This document shows, in pieces, positions 1-8,340 of a stretch of DNA of 27,419 bases. The first letter of the stretch is position 1; each line of letters opens with the position of its first letter. Under the pieces are notes generated by a model that saw only the letters and a list, made by a program, of their open reading frames with translations, was not told where the DNA came from and ran no database searches. Position numbers and translations under genes: made by a program. The DNA is taken from positions 1 to 27,419 of the forward strand of contig JAHHTU010000032.1 of assembly GCA_020024455.1 (NCBI GenBank), written 5' to 3'. The DNA is from Anaerotignum sp. Its GTDB lineage: Bacteria; Bacillota; Clostridia; Lachnospirales; Anaerotignaceae.

Positions 1-94
1 GACACACAACATATATAAAAAACAGGTATGAAATTTGTGCAATAACAATAACAAAACAGAAAAACAATATGTATAAGAAAAGATACAACAATCA

Positions 95-138
95 TGTCAT
101 CAATATATCATGACAAAAGTAAGACAACCTTTTGTTGT
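95..138. promoter_or_regulatory. Two operator-like inverted repeats upstream of mtlR
   Basis: Two inverted repeats lie in the leader. TGTCAT (95-100) and ATGACA (110-115) are separated by 9 nt, and ACAAC (124-128) and GTTGT (134-138) by 5 nt. The second overlaps the proposed -35 element of mtlR. Their position suits binding by MtlR or another regulator, but no protein can be assigned from sequence alone. No clear catabolite-response (cre) element was seen here. Confidence 0.35.
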
Positions 139-163
139 AAGCTATTTTTTTATAGATTAAAAT
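135..163 (+). promoter_or_regulatory. Candidate sigma-A promoter of the mtl-pts operon
   Basis: A -35 candidate TTGTAA (135-140) and a -10 candidate TAAAAT (158-163) are separated by 17 nt. Transcription would start near 170, leaving a short leader before the AAGGGTGG ribosome binding site (about 175-182). The -35 element is weak, as expected of an activator-dependent promoter. Upstream sequence ends at base 1, so other promoters cannot be excluded. Confidence 0.4.
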
Positions 164-190
164 AAATACATAGAAGGGTGGTGTTGATGA

Positions 191-2326
191 ATGGGAAAGA
201 TGAAATATAACCCCGAAAAAACAAAATTAACAACCCGTCAAAAAAACATCATTCAATTATTGACACAATTTACAACAGAATGTCCGGCAACCATTTCTGT
301 GTTGTCTGAAAAATTACATTGTAGTTCCAGAACGGTGTTACGGGAAATGCCGGTGATTGAAAGTTGGTTGCAAGAACACAAGTTTTCATTTTTTCGAAAG
401 CCTGGTGTAGGGATTGTTTTGAATGAAGATGCACAAACAAAACAAAAAATTTTTTCTATGTTGGAAGAAACAGAACCAATTTATGTGCTGAGTAAGGAAA
501 AACGGAGAAAATGGATATTGGCAGAATTATTTTATGCAAAAGAACCAATGAAATCTTATTATTTTACAACAAAATATAAAATTTCAGAAGGTACATTGGC
601 ACATGATTTGGATTTTTGGCAGGTGTGGTTGCAAAAGTATGAAGTGCAAATCATACGCAAATCAGGCGTAGGCATATTTTTGAAAGGTACAGAAAGTGCT
701 TTGCGGCAAGCGATTGCAAATGCTATTTATGCATTTATGTCAGAAAAAGAAATTTTGGATTTATTATGTGGATACAAAGAAAATACACAAAAAATTTCTG
801 TACCAAGCAAATATCGGGATATTTCTTTGCTGGATTATGATATTTTGCAAAAAGTAGAACAAGTGCTGTTTGAAGTCGAAAAAGTGTTACAGATACAATA
901 TATAGATAGTGTATATATTGGTATATTGATTCACATTTCATTAGCAGTGAAACGTTTGCAAAATGGAGAAATCATACAGATTATGCCGGAAAAATTATAT
1001 GATTTGAAACAATATCCGCAGTATGTGATTGCAAAAGAAATCGGCAGTCGTATTGAAAAAATGTTTGATTTGCAATTACCGGAAGATGAAATTGGATATA
1101 TTGCATTACATTGTATCCATGCCAATATGGGAGAGGAAAATACGGAAGTTTCCGCAGATTATATGCAAATACAACAATGTGCAAAAAATATGATGCAATC
1201 TATGCAAAAGGAATTAGAAACAGCATATGCGATTGCATTTTTATATGATGCAGAAATGGTGGCTGATGTTTCTCAACAAATATTTGCATTATTGCATAGG
1301 CTGAAATTTCATATTCCCATACAAAATGCAAAATTAGAGGCGTTTTCGGAACAGTATGAAAATGTATGTCAAGCAACGGAAAAAAGTTGTATCCATTTGA
1401 AACCCGTTTTGAAAGAAATGCAAATATCAAAAGAAGAAATTTGCGCTATGGCGATGTATTTCTACACAGTATTACAAAAACAACAAAGCCGATTGCAGAA
1501 AATCCCTGTGGTTGTTGTGTGTCCAACCGGTTTTGGCACATCGAAGATATTGGCAATCCATTTACAAAAAGAATTTCCCCAGCTGGATATCAAAGAAATT
1601 GTGTCTGTATTTCGGATTGATATAGAGCAGCTTCAGCGAAAAAATATTCAGCTTGTGATTTCAACCGTACAGTTAGACATTGATTTTTTGCATATTCAAG
1701 TCAATCCAATATTATTGGAAAAAGATAAGATTGCTTTGAAAGAAATCATCTCTACATTACCACTCACATCTTCGACACAAAAAAAGAAACATACACTCTT
1801 ACAAAAACAAGATGTATTGAACATCACAATATGGGGACAAGAGGTGCTTGCTTTTTTACAAAATATCAAATGGTATACAAAAACAAGTATTGCAAAAAAA
1901 CAAGAACTCTTAGAAGTTGCGTCAACATTATTTACCGAAGTGGCGGAAAAGCAAAAAATGATTTTATCTACATTGGAAAAAAGAGAGAAACTTGCAAGTA
2001 CATATATCCCTACATTTGAAATGCTGTTATTACATGGCAAAACAAATGCAGTACAACATACCTGTTTTGGATATATTGCATTGGAACATTCATTTTTTCA
2101 TAAAGAGGGTATAATAAAAGGCGCAATTGTTATGTTAATTCCAGAGGCACATCATCAGATTTGTATGGAGCTGGTGCAACATATCAGTGGACAATTCGTG
2201 GAAAATGATAGCCTGTTTGCAGCAATGCAACAAAAGAGAGAGCAAGAATTCAGAAAAGAATTAGAAAAAAGCAGTATAGCATTTTATCAAAACATGATAA
2301 AAAAAAGATTGGAGGACGTGACGTGA
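191..2326 (+). CDS. mtlR: MtlR-type PTS-regulated transcriptional activator of the mannitol operon
   Basis: This is a 711-aa transcriptional activator of the BglG/MtlR class, whose activity is set by PTS phosphorylation. An N-terminal helix-turn-helix (about residues 15-60, with a second HTH-like part to about 170) is followed by two PRD domains (about 195-430), an EIIB-like domain with the Cys motif CPTGFGT (C444), and a C-terminal EIIA-like domain with H615 in LLLHGKT. PRD1 keeps both usual histidines (H248, H307). PRD2 has H369/H374, but Y423 stands where the second His is expected. The ATG at 191 is 8 nt after AAGGGTGG; an in-frame ATG at 200 is less well placed. The stop overlaps the mtlA start (GTGA), so the two are translationally coupled. 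The following mtlA and mtlD make mannitol the likely substrate. Confidence 0.9.
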   Translation: MGKMKYNPEKTKLTTRQKNIIQLLTQFTTECPATISVLSEKLHCSSRTVLREMPVIESWLQEHKFSFFRKPGVGIVLNEDAQTKQKIFSMLEETEPIYVLSKEKRRKWILAELFYAKEPMKSYYFTTKYKISEGTLAHDLDFWQVWLQKYEVQIIRKSGVGIFLKGTESALRQAIANAIYAFMSEKEILDLLCGYKENTQKISVPSKYRDISLLDYDILQKVEQVLFEVEKVLQIQYIDSVYIGILIHISLAVKRLQNGEIIQIMPEKLYDLKQYPQYVIAKEIGSRIEKMFDLQLPEDEIGYIALHCIHANMGEENTEVSADYMQIQQCAKNMMQSMQKELETAYAIAFLYDAEMVADVSQQIFALLHRLKFHIPIQNAKLEAFSEQYENVCQATEKSCIHLKPVLKEMQISKEEICAMAMYFYTVLQKQQSRLQKIPVVVVCPTGFGTSKILAIHLQKEFPQLDIKEIVSVFRIDIEQLQRKNIQLVISTVQLDIDFLHIQVNPILLEKDKIALKEIISTLPLTSSTQKKKHTLLQKQDVLNITIWGQEVLAFLQNIKWYTKTSIAKKQELLEVASTLFTEVAEKQKMILSTLEKREKLASTYIPTFEMLLLHGKTNAVQHTCFGYIALEHSFFHKEGIIKGAIVMLIPEAHHQICMELVQHISGQFVENDSLFAAMQQKREQEFRKELEKSSIAFYQNMIKKRLEDVT

Positions 2327-4161
2327 AAACAGGTATTCAAAAATTTGGTAAGTTTTTAAGTGCTATGGTAATGCCAAATATCGGTGCATTTATTGCCTGG
2401 GGATTTATTACCGCATTGTTTATTCCCGTAGGTTGGTTTCCAAATGAACAATTGGCAACATTGGTAGACCCTATGTTGAAATATCTCATTCCCTTATTGA
2501 TTGCATACCAAGGCGGGAAGATGGTTGGAAAAGACAGAGGTGGTGTGATTGCAACCATTGCAACATTGGGGGTAATTGCCGGCTCAGACCAAGCAATGTT
2601 AATTGGTGCAATGATTATGGGGCCTTTAGCGGGACTTATCATTCGTACTTTTGACCATGCGGTAGAAGGTAAAATTCCGGCAGGGTTTGAAATGTTGGTA
2701 CAAAACTTCTCTGTTGGTATACTTGGTATGATACTGGCAATCATTGGTTATTATCTGATTGGACCGGTTATGGCAACCATATTGGCATTTTTAGCGGGTG
2801 GCGTTGCATTCTTGGTACAACAGAAACTGTTGCCTTTTGTTGCAATTTTTATTGAACCGGCAAAAGTGTTGTTCTTAAACAATGCCATCAACCATGGTAT
2901 TTTTACACCGATTGGTGCCGAACAAGCCATTGAAACCGGAAAATCTATTATGTATATGTTGGAAACAAACCCCGGCCCTGGTTTGGGTGTATTGTTGGCA
3001 TATTGGATATTTGCAAAAGATAAAGCAACGAAATCTTCTGCACCCGGTGCAATCATCATTCATTTTTTTGGCGGTATTCATGAAATCTATTTCCCTTATA
3101 TTTTGATGAATCCGGTTGTTATCATAGCACCGATTGCAGCATCTGTTGTAACAATATTCTATTACACCATATTGCAAGCCGGTTTGACTGGCCCTGCTTC
3201 TCCAGGTTCTATCATTGCATATTTGGCAGTTGCACCAAAGGGAGAAACATTGATTGTATTGGGCGGTGTTTTGATTGCAAGTGTGATTTCTTTCTTGATA
3301 GCTTCTCCAATCATCAAATTGTCTGGTGCAAAGAATTTGCATGATGCAACAGATAAAGTCAAAGAAATGAAAGCAGAAGCAAAAGGTTTGGAAAAGAAAA
3401 CAGATGAAATCAAGAAAATTGTATTTGCTTGTGATGCAGGTATGGGTTCCAGTGCGATGGGGGCAACAAAATTTAGAAAAAGAATTGCACCTTTGCAAAC
3501 GGGTATTACCGTAATCAATACCTCCGTAGACAATGTACCAAAAGATGCAGATATTGTTGTGTGTCAGACGGTGTTGCAAGACAGAGCAAAAGCAAGTGCA
3601 CCACAGGCACAGCTGATTACCATTGGCAATTTCTTGTCTGATGCAAAATTAGATGCATTGTATGCAGAATTGGAAGCAAAAGCAAAAAACAGTCATGGTG
3701 TTGTAGAAACAACAAAAGAAACAAAAAATCAAACATCAAAAAATGATATCATGTCGGTACAGGGCATTCAAACAGGATTGCAAAGTGTAAGCAAAGAAGA
3801 AGCAATCACAGCAGCAGGTAATTTGTTACATCAATTAGGATATGTTGATGCAGCATATGTGCCTGCAATGCTGGAACGTGAAAAAACAGTGTCTACGTAT
3901 ATCGGATTGGGTGTGGCAATTCCGCATGGTACAACAAATGCAAAACAGAGTATTCAAAAAACAGGGATTGTATTGTTGCAATATCCGAAAGGTGTCGATT
4001 TCGGAGAAGGAAAAGCATATTTGGTATTTGGCATTGCGGGTGTTGGCGATGAACATTTAGACTTGCTTGCGAAAATCGGTTCTGTGATTGAAGACGAAAC
4101 CAATTTGGAAAAATTAAAACAAACAAAAAATCCGGAAGAAATTTTGAAAATGTTTGAATAA
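2323..4161 (+). CDS. mtlA: Mannitol-specific PTS enzyme EIICBA (fused)
   Basis: This 612-aa membrane permease takes up mannitol and phosphorylates it to mannitol-1-phosphate. The EIIC membrane domain covers about residues 1-335. EIIB follows with the active-site loop CDAGMGSSAMG (phospho-Cys C370), then a polar linker (about 460-480) and EIIA with GVAIPHGT (phospho-His H535). Length and domain order match E. coli MtlA (about 637 aa). Several Firmicutes instead have EIICB plus a separate MtlF, so the fusion is notable. The GTG start at 2323 overlaps the mtlR stop and lies behind GGAGG (2311-2315). No separate mtlF is present in the window, in keeping with the fused EIIA. Confidence 0.96.
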   Translation: MKTGIQKFGKFLSAMVMPNIGAFIAWGFITALFIPVGWFPNEQLATLVDPMLKYLIPLLIAYQGGKMVGKDRGGVIATIATLGVIAGSDQAMLIGAMIMGPLAGLIIRTFDHAVEGKIPAGFEMLVQNFSVGILGMILAIIGYYLIGPVMATILAFLAGGVAFLVQQKLLPFVAIFIEPAKVLFLNNAINHGIFTPIGAEQAIETGKSIMYMLETNPGPGLGVLLAYWIFAKDKATKSSAPGAIIIHFFGGIHEIYFPYILMNPVVIIAPIAASVVTIFYYTILQAGLTGPASPGSIIAYLAVAPKGETLIVLGGVLIASVISFLIASPIIKLSGAKNLHDATDKVKEMKAEAKGLEKKTDEIKKIVFACDAGMGSSAMGATKFRKRIAPLQTGITVINTSVDNVPKDADIVVCQTVLQDRAKASAPQAQLITIGNFLSDAKLDALYAELEAKAKNSHGVVETTKETKNQTSKNDIMSVQGIQTGLQSVSKEEAITAAGNLLHQLGYVDAAYVPAMLEREKTVSTYIGLGVAIPHGTTNAKQSIQKTGIVLLQYPKGVDFGEGKAYLVFGIAGVGDEHLDLLAKIGSVIEDETNLEKLKQTKNPEEILKMFE

Positions 4162-4168
4162 AGACAAT

Positions 4169-4203
4169 ATGGGCAAATATATGTAAGACATATATTTGTC
4201 CAT
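4169..4203 (+). other. Intercistronic stem-loop between mtlA and mtlD
   Basis: Bases 4169-4184 pair with 4188-4203 around an AAG loop, giving a 16-bp stem with a single G-U pair. No T-run follows, and the mtlD ribosome binding site starts only a few bases later, so this is not a standard terminator. It more likely protects the mtlA 3' end or marks an RNA processing site that sets different levels of mtlA and mtlD. Confidence 0.6.
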
Positions 4204-4225
4204 CATAATAGAGGAGGCAGAAACA

Positions 4226-5377
4226 ATGAAAAAAGCAATACAATTCGGTGCCGGCAACATTGGCAGAGGATTTATTGGTGCATTGTTGGCACAATCAGGG
4301 TATATGGTCACATTTGCTGATGTCAATGAAGCAGTGATTGATAAAATCAATGCAGACCAATCCTATACGGTGCATATTATGGATACACAGTGCAGAGAAG
4401 AAAAAATTTCAAATATTTGCGGTGTTTTGTCTACATCAGAAGCATTGATAGATACCTTTGCAGAGGCAGAAGTGGTAACCACTGCCGTAGGATTGTTGAT
4501 ACTGCCAAAAATTGCACCAATGATTGCAAAAGGGATTGCAAAAAGAAAGCAAGAGGGTGTGCAAGCGTGTTTGAATATCATTGCGTGTGAAAATGCAATC
4601 AAAGCAAGTTCTCAATTAAAAGAGCAAGTGTATGCTTGTTTAGATGATGCACAAAAACTGTACGCAGAACAATATGTTGGTTTTCCGGATTGCTCAGTAG
4701 ACCGTATTGTGCCGCCTGTCAAAAGTGAAAACTTCATTGATGTGGTTGTGGAAAATTATTATGAATGGAATGTGGAACAAGCCGCTTTCAAAGGAGAAAT
4801 TCCAAAAATTGAAGGAATGCATTTGGCAGAAAACTTGATGGCATATATCGAAAGAAAATTATTCACACTTAATACAGGTCATGCAATCACTGCCTATTTG
4901 GGTTATTTGAAAGGATATGAAACCATAGATGCCAGTATTGCAGATGAAAGCATTTACACAGTTGTGAAAGCAGCAATGCAAGAAAGTGGTATGGGCTTGA
5001 TTGCGAAATATGGATTTGCAAAAGATGCACATATGGCATATATTGATAAAATCATTGCCCGTTTTCGCAATGCATACCTAAAAGATGATGTGGCAAGAGT
5101 GGGTAGAGAGCCATTGCGAAAGTTAAGCCAAACAGACCGATTGGTAAAGCCAATGATGACAGCAATGTCTTACGGTTATTCTGTTGAAAATTTAATCATC
5201 GGGATTGCAGCAGCCATGCAATATGACAACAAAGAAGATGCACAAAGTGTTACATTACAACAAAAAATTGATGATGTTGGTGTAAAAAAAGCATTTGCAG
5301 AAATTTCCGGTGTAACAGATGAAAATATTTTGCAAAAAATAGAAATGATGTATCATACAATCAAAAGTAACAAATAA
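4226..5377 (+). CDS. mtlD: Mannitol-1-phosphate 5-dehydrogenase
   Basis: This 383-aa cytoplasmic enzyme oxidises mannitol-1-phosphate to fructose-6-phosphate with NAD+, delivering the transported sugar to glycolysis. The N-terminus carries the Rossmann dinucleotide-binding motif FGAGNIGRGFIG (residues 6-17), and the length matches the usual 382 or so for the family. Later conserved stretches include NTGHAITAYLGYLKG, which contains the family's conserved His region. I chose the ATG at 4226 because GAGGAGG (4211-4217) sits just upstream and the dinucleotide-binding motif follows directly. An in-frame ATG at 4196 would add ten non-conserved residues and lies inside the hairpin. It is the third gene of the mannitol operon. 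Confidence 0.96.
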   Translation: MKKAIQFGAGNIGRGFIGALLAQSGYMVTFADVNEAVIDKINADQSYTVHIMDTQCREEKISNICGVLSTSEALIDTFAEAEVVTTAVGLLILPKIAPMIAKGIAKRKQEGVQACLNIIACENAIKASSQLKEQVYACLDDAQKLYAEQYVGFPDCSVDRIVPPVKSENFIDVVVENYYEWNVEQAAFKGEIPKIEGMHLAENLMAYIERKLFTLNTGHAITAYLGYLKGYETIDASIADESIYTVVKAAMQESGMGLIAKYGFAKDAHMAYIDKIIARFRNAYLKDDVARVGREPLRKLSQTDRLVKPMMTAMSYGYSVENLIIGIAAAMQYDNKEDAQSVTLQQKIDDVGVKKAFAEISGVTDENILQKIEMMYHTIKSNK

Positions 5378-5400
5378 GGAGAAGAAGGAGAAGATATATT

Positions 5401-5661
5401 ATGGTAACAAAAAAAATAACAATTACAAATCCAACAGGATTGCACGCAAGACCTGCTTCTGAATTGGTTGCATTGGCAAAGACTTTTGAAAGCAAAATTT
5501 CTTTATCCAATGGCAAAAAAACCGTCAATGCAATGAGTGCGATTCATATTTTGACATTGGGTGCAAAAGCCGGTACAGAAATAGAAGTCATTGTTGAAGG
5601 GGCAGATGAAACAGCTGCATTAGAAGCAATTACAACATTTTTGGAACAATTAAAAGATTGA
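5401..5661 (+). CDS. ptsH: Phosphocarrier protein HPr
   Basis: This 86-aa protein carries phosphate from enzyme I to the sugar-specific EII proteins. The catalytic site NPTGLHARPAS places the phosphorylated His at H15. The regulatory serine is present at S46 (NAMSAIHIL), the site used by HPr kinase in Firmicutes catabolite repression. The start follows a double purine-rich site (GGAGAAGAAGGAGAAG, 5378-5393). It lies 23 nt after mtlD and 24 nt before ptsI in the same transcription unit, so general PTS components are co-expressed with the mannitol genes. Confidence 0.96.
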   Translation: MVTKKITITNPTGLHARPASELVALAKTFESKISLSNGKKTVNAMSAIHILTLGAKAGTEIEVIVEGADETAALEAITTFLEQLKD

Positions 5662-5685
5662 TTATCGCTTGGGAGCTGAAACAAT

Positions 5686-7377
5686 ATGAAAACAATTACA
5701 ACAGAAAATGCTGCTTCAAAAGGGATTGCAATAGGGAAAGTGTTTTTGTTCCATCAAGAAACAATCGCAGCCGATACACGCCTTATTCTGGAAGCAGAAC
5801 AAGAAAATGAATTGCAAAGATATCAAAAGGCTGTGACAGAAGTATGTGCAGAATTGGAGGAATTGGCAAAAAATTCTGATATTTTTGCAGCCCATATAGA
5901 GTTAGCACAAGATGTTATGTTGCAAGACAGTGTGTTTACAAAAATACAAAGTGAATGTAAAAATGCAGAATTGGCATTGGAAGAAACCATTTCCGAACTG
6001 GTACAAGTGTTTGCGGAAATGGACGATGTATATTTGAAAGAGCGTGCTGATGATATCAAAGATATCGGAAAAAGATTGATGTACGCATTGAAAGGTATCA
6101 AAACAAATCCTTTTGCAGATGTACAAGAAGATACCATTGTGGTTGCAAAGGATTTAGCACCATCTGATACAGCAAATATGGATTTTCAATTTATCAAAGG
6201 TTTCATTACAGAAACAGGTGGCATGACAAGCCATGTTTGTATCATGGCAAGAAGTATGGAAATTCCTGCTTTTGTTGGTGTTGCACAGATACAAAGTCAA
6301 GTGCAAAACGGTGATGAAATCATATTGGATACCATGGAACAAAAAATTATTTGCAATCCAGATGCACAGACAAAAATGGCATATCAACAAAAGGCAAAAG
6401 CATATGAGGAACAAAAAGCGAATTTGCAAGCAATCAAAGATTTACCTGCAAAAACAGAAGATGGCAAAGTTGTGGAATTGTTCGCAAATGTTGGAAGCAT
6501 TGCCGATGTGGAAAATGCCTGCAAAAAAGGTGCAGAGGGCATTGGTTTGTTCCGCAGTGAATTTTTGTATATGGAAAATCAACATTTCCCAACAGAAGAA
6601 GAACAATTTTTGGCATACAAAAAAGCGGTGGAATTGATGCAACGCCCCATTATCATTCGTACATTGGACATTGGTGGAGATAAAGCACTTTCTTATCATA
6701 CCTTTGAGAAAGAAGAAAACCCCTTTTTGGGTTGGAGAGCAATTCGTATTTCTTTGGAAATGAAACAGATGTTTCAAACCCAGTTGCGTGCATTGTTGCG
6801 TGCCAGTGCCTATGGAGATATTCGGATTATGTATCCGATGATTATTTCTGTTGATGAATTTTTGCAAGCAAATGCCATATTGGAAGAATGTAAAAAGCAA
6901 TTACAAGAAGAAGGCATTGCGTTTGATGAAAATATACAAACAGGTATTATGGTGGAAACACCTGCGGCGGTATTATGTGCGGAAGACTTGGCACAAGTGG
7001 TTGATTTTTTCAGCATTGGGACAAATGACCTGACACAGTATATCCTTGCTGTGGACAGAGGAAATGAAAAAATCAAAAATTTGTATAATACTTTTCACCC
7101 TGCAGTGTTGCGTGCAATTCGTACAGTGATACAAGCAGGGAAAAAATATGGCAAATTGGTTGGTATGTGTGGAGAATTTGCAAGTGATGAAAAAGCCGTA
7201 CCCATATTGTTGGGCATGGGATTAGATGAATTTAGTATGGTAGCGGCTGAAATTGCAAAAGTCAAATATCAAATTCGTCATTTGGACTATGCACAATGTT
7301 GTGTTATTGCAGAGGAAGTTTGTCAAAAACACTCTGTTGCAGAAGTACAGCACTATTTGGAAAATATAGTATCATAA
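5686..7377 (+). CDS. ptsI: PTS enzyme I (phosphoenolpyruvate-protein phosphotransferase)
   Basis: This 563-aa cytoplasmic enzyme takes phosphate from PEP and passes it to HPr. The N-terminal HPr-binding and swivelling domain has the phospho-His motif TGGMTSHVCIMAR (H183). The usual form is GG[RK]TSHAAI[ML]AR, so Met after GG is a mild variant. The C-terminal PEP-binding barrel shows LFRSEFLYM, RTLDIGGDK, FSIGTNDLTQY and GMCGEFASD, which holds the catalytic Cys. Length is typical (E. coli 575). GGGAG (5671-5675) precedes the ATG. It ends the operon and is followed at once by a bidirectional terminator. Confidence 0.96.
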   Translation: MKTITTENAASKGIAIGKVFLFHQETIAADTRLILEAEQENELQRYQKAVTEVCAELEELAKNSDIFAAHIELAQDVMLQDSVFTKIQSECKNAELALEETISELVQVFAEMDDVYLKERADDIKDIGKRLMYALKGIKTNPFADVQEDTIVVAKDLAPSDTANMDFQFIKGFITETGGMTSHVCIMARSMEIPAFVGVAQIQSQVQNGDEIILDTMEQKIICNPDAQTKMAYQQKAKAYEEQKANLQAIKDLPAKTEDGKVVELFANVGSIADVENACKKGAEGIGLFRSEFLYMENQHFPTEEEQFLAYKKAVELMQRPIIIRTLDIGGDKALSYHTFEKEENPFLGWRAIRISLEMKQMFQTQLRALLRASAYGDIRIMYPMIISVDEFLQANAILEECKKQLQEEGIAFDENIQTGIMVETPAAVLCAEDLAQVVDFFSIGTNDLTQYILAVDRGNEKIKNLYNTFHPAVLRAIRTVIQAGKKYGKLVGMCGEFASDEKAVPILLGMGLDEFSMVAAEIAKVKYQIRHLDYAQCCVIAEEVCQKHSVAEVQHYLENIVS

Positions 7378-7415
7378 AAAACAGCAGTTATCTGTTCAGG
7401 ATAACTGCTGTTTTT
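7378..7415. terminator. Bidirectional intrinsic terminator between ptsI and the FlxA-like gene
   Basis: Bases 7381-7392 (ACAGCAGTTATC) pair perfectly with 7400-7411 around a 7-nt loop. A T-run follows on the plus strand, and the A-run before the stem gives a T-run on the minus strand. It therefore suits both the mtl-pts operon and the convergent FlxA-like gene, whose stop codon is 14 nt away. Confidence 0.9.
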
Positions 7416-7428
7416 ATATGGCATATCT

Positions 7429-8214
7429 TTATGGTTTTTCTTGCTCTGTATCATCGCTATTTTCCGATTTATCCTGCTGTGTTGCGTTGTTTTGTTCTAA
7501 GGCATTTGTGGTTTCTTGCAACAAATCGCCATAGGATTGTGACAAATCAGAAATTTTTGATTGTAAATCGTTGATGTCTTGTTTTTTATCGGCAATGACT
7601 TCTCGTTCATTTGCAATCATATCTGCAACATGGATACTGGGGTTCACTGCTTTTTTACTTTCCAAATTATCAATATGCAATTCGCTCATATGGATTTCGC
7701 TGTTTTGTATGTCAATTTCCTGTTTTGTTTGTTCTTGTAATGCGGAAACTTGTTCCATTTGTGTCACATCATTTGCAATATTTGCAATGGTATGCATTTT
7801 TTGCATTTGTGCCTCTTCTTTTGTTTCGGCTTTTTGTTTGGGTTTTTCTTTTTCGTTTTGTTTTGTGGATTCTTGTGTTTGTTGTGCATATAAATCGGAA
7901 ATTTGTTTATCAATGTCTTTGATTTGTTGTTCATAAACATCAGACATTGCTTTGATGGTATCGGCATCTAAGCCGCTTTCGGTAGATTGGCTAATCAAAT
8001 CGTTTTTACGTTGTGTGATGGTATCTTTTTGTTTTTGCAGTTGTTCAATCATTTGCATCATTCTGCCCTGCGGCGATATGGAAACACGGTCTTGGTTGTT
8101 TCTTTGTGCATTTGGTTTGGTCTGATTTGCTTGGTGTTGTATACTGCGGTTGATACTGCCAATGTTTAATACACTGTGTTGTGGCTGAAATACAGATGTG
8201 TTGACATACATCAT
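7429..8214 (-). CDS. FlxA-like coiled-coil protein
   Basis: This 261-aa protein resembles the FlxA-like family. The conserved core begins with RVSISPQGRMMQMIEQLQKQ and continues through a Q-x-x-I-K-D-I-D-K-Q-I helix (about residues 45-110). A Lys/Gln/Glu-rich linker and a second long coiled coil follow (about 140-250). There is no signal peptide or membrane segment, and the protein ends in a Gln/Asn/Asp-rich tail. The start (two adjacent ATGs, 8214 and 8211) lies behind AGGAGGG (8225-8219). E. coli flxA belongs to the flagellar late regulon, and the sigma-D promoter found upstream fits that. The biochemical function is unknown, and other flagellar genes are not in the window. Confidence 0.7.
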   Translation of the reverse strand: MMYVNTSVFQPQHSVLNIGSINRSIQHQANQTKPNAQRNNQDRVSISPQGRMMQMIEQLQKQKDTITQRKNDLISQSTESGLDADTIKAMSDVYEQQIKDIDKQISDLYAQQTQESTKQNEKEKPKQKAETKEEAQMQKMHTIANIANDVTQMEQVSALQEQTKQEIDIQNSEIHMSELHIDNLESKKAVNPSIHVADMIANEREVIADKKQDINDLQSKISDLSQSYGDLLQETTNALEQNNATQQDKSENSDDTEQEKP

Positions 8215-8251
8215 CTATCCCTCCTTTTTATGATACATATATCTATATAAT

Positions 8252-8278
8252 ATATCGGCAATATATTTGAAAAGTTTA
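8252..8278 (-). promoter_or_regulatory. Sigma-D (flagellar sigma-28) promoter of the FlxA-like gene
   Basis: On the minus strand, TAAA (8278-8275), a 15-nt spacer and GCCGATAT (8259-8252) match the Bacillus sigma-D consensus TAAA-N14-16-GCCGATAT at every position. Transcription would start near 8245, about 30 nt upstream of the FlxA-like start codon and just before its ribosome binding site. Confidence 0.85.
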
Positions 8279-8340
8279 GGAAAAATCGCAAACCATCAAA
8301 ATATTCTGAAAGAATTGACATGGTCGTATGGTAGGAAATG

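Noticed and set aside
2875..3579. Long antisense reading frames (for example 2875-3579 and 14293-15036, minus strand)
   Set aside because: They lie opposite well-supported genes, are rich in Cys, His and Tyr from antisense composition, lack ribosome binding sites and resemble no family.
4196..4225. Upstream ATG at 4196 as the mtlD start
   Set aside because: It lies inside the intercistronic hairpin, adds ten non-conserved residues, and has no ribosome binding site, whereas GAGGAGG precedes 4226.
7571..7936. Cys/Phe-rich plus-strand reading frame opposite the FlxA-like gene, resembling a membrane protein
   Set aside because: Its composition is the complement of the Lys/Gln-rich coiled coil on the other strand, and the minus-strand gene has a ribosome binding site, promoter and recognised family.
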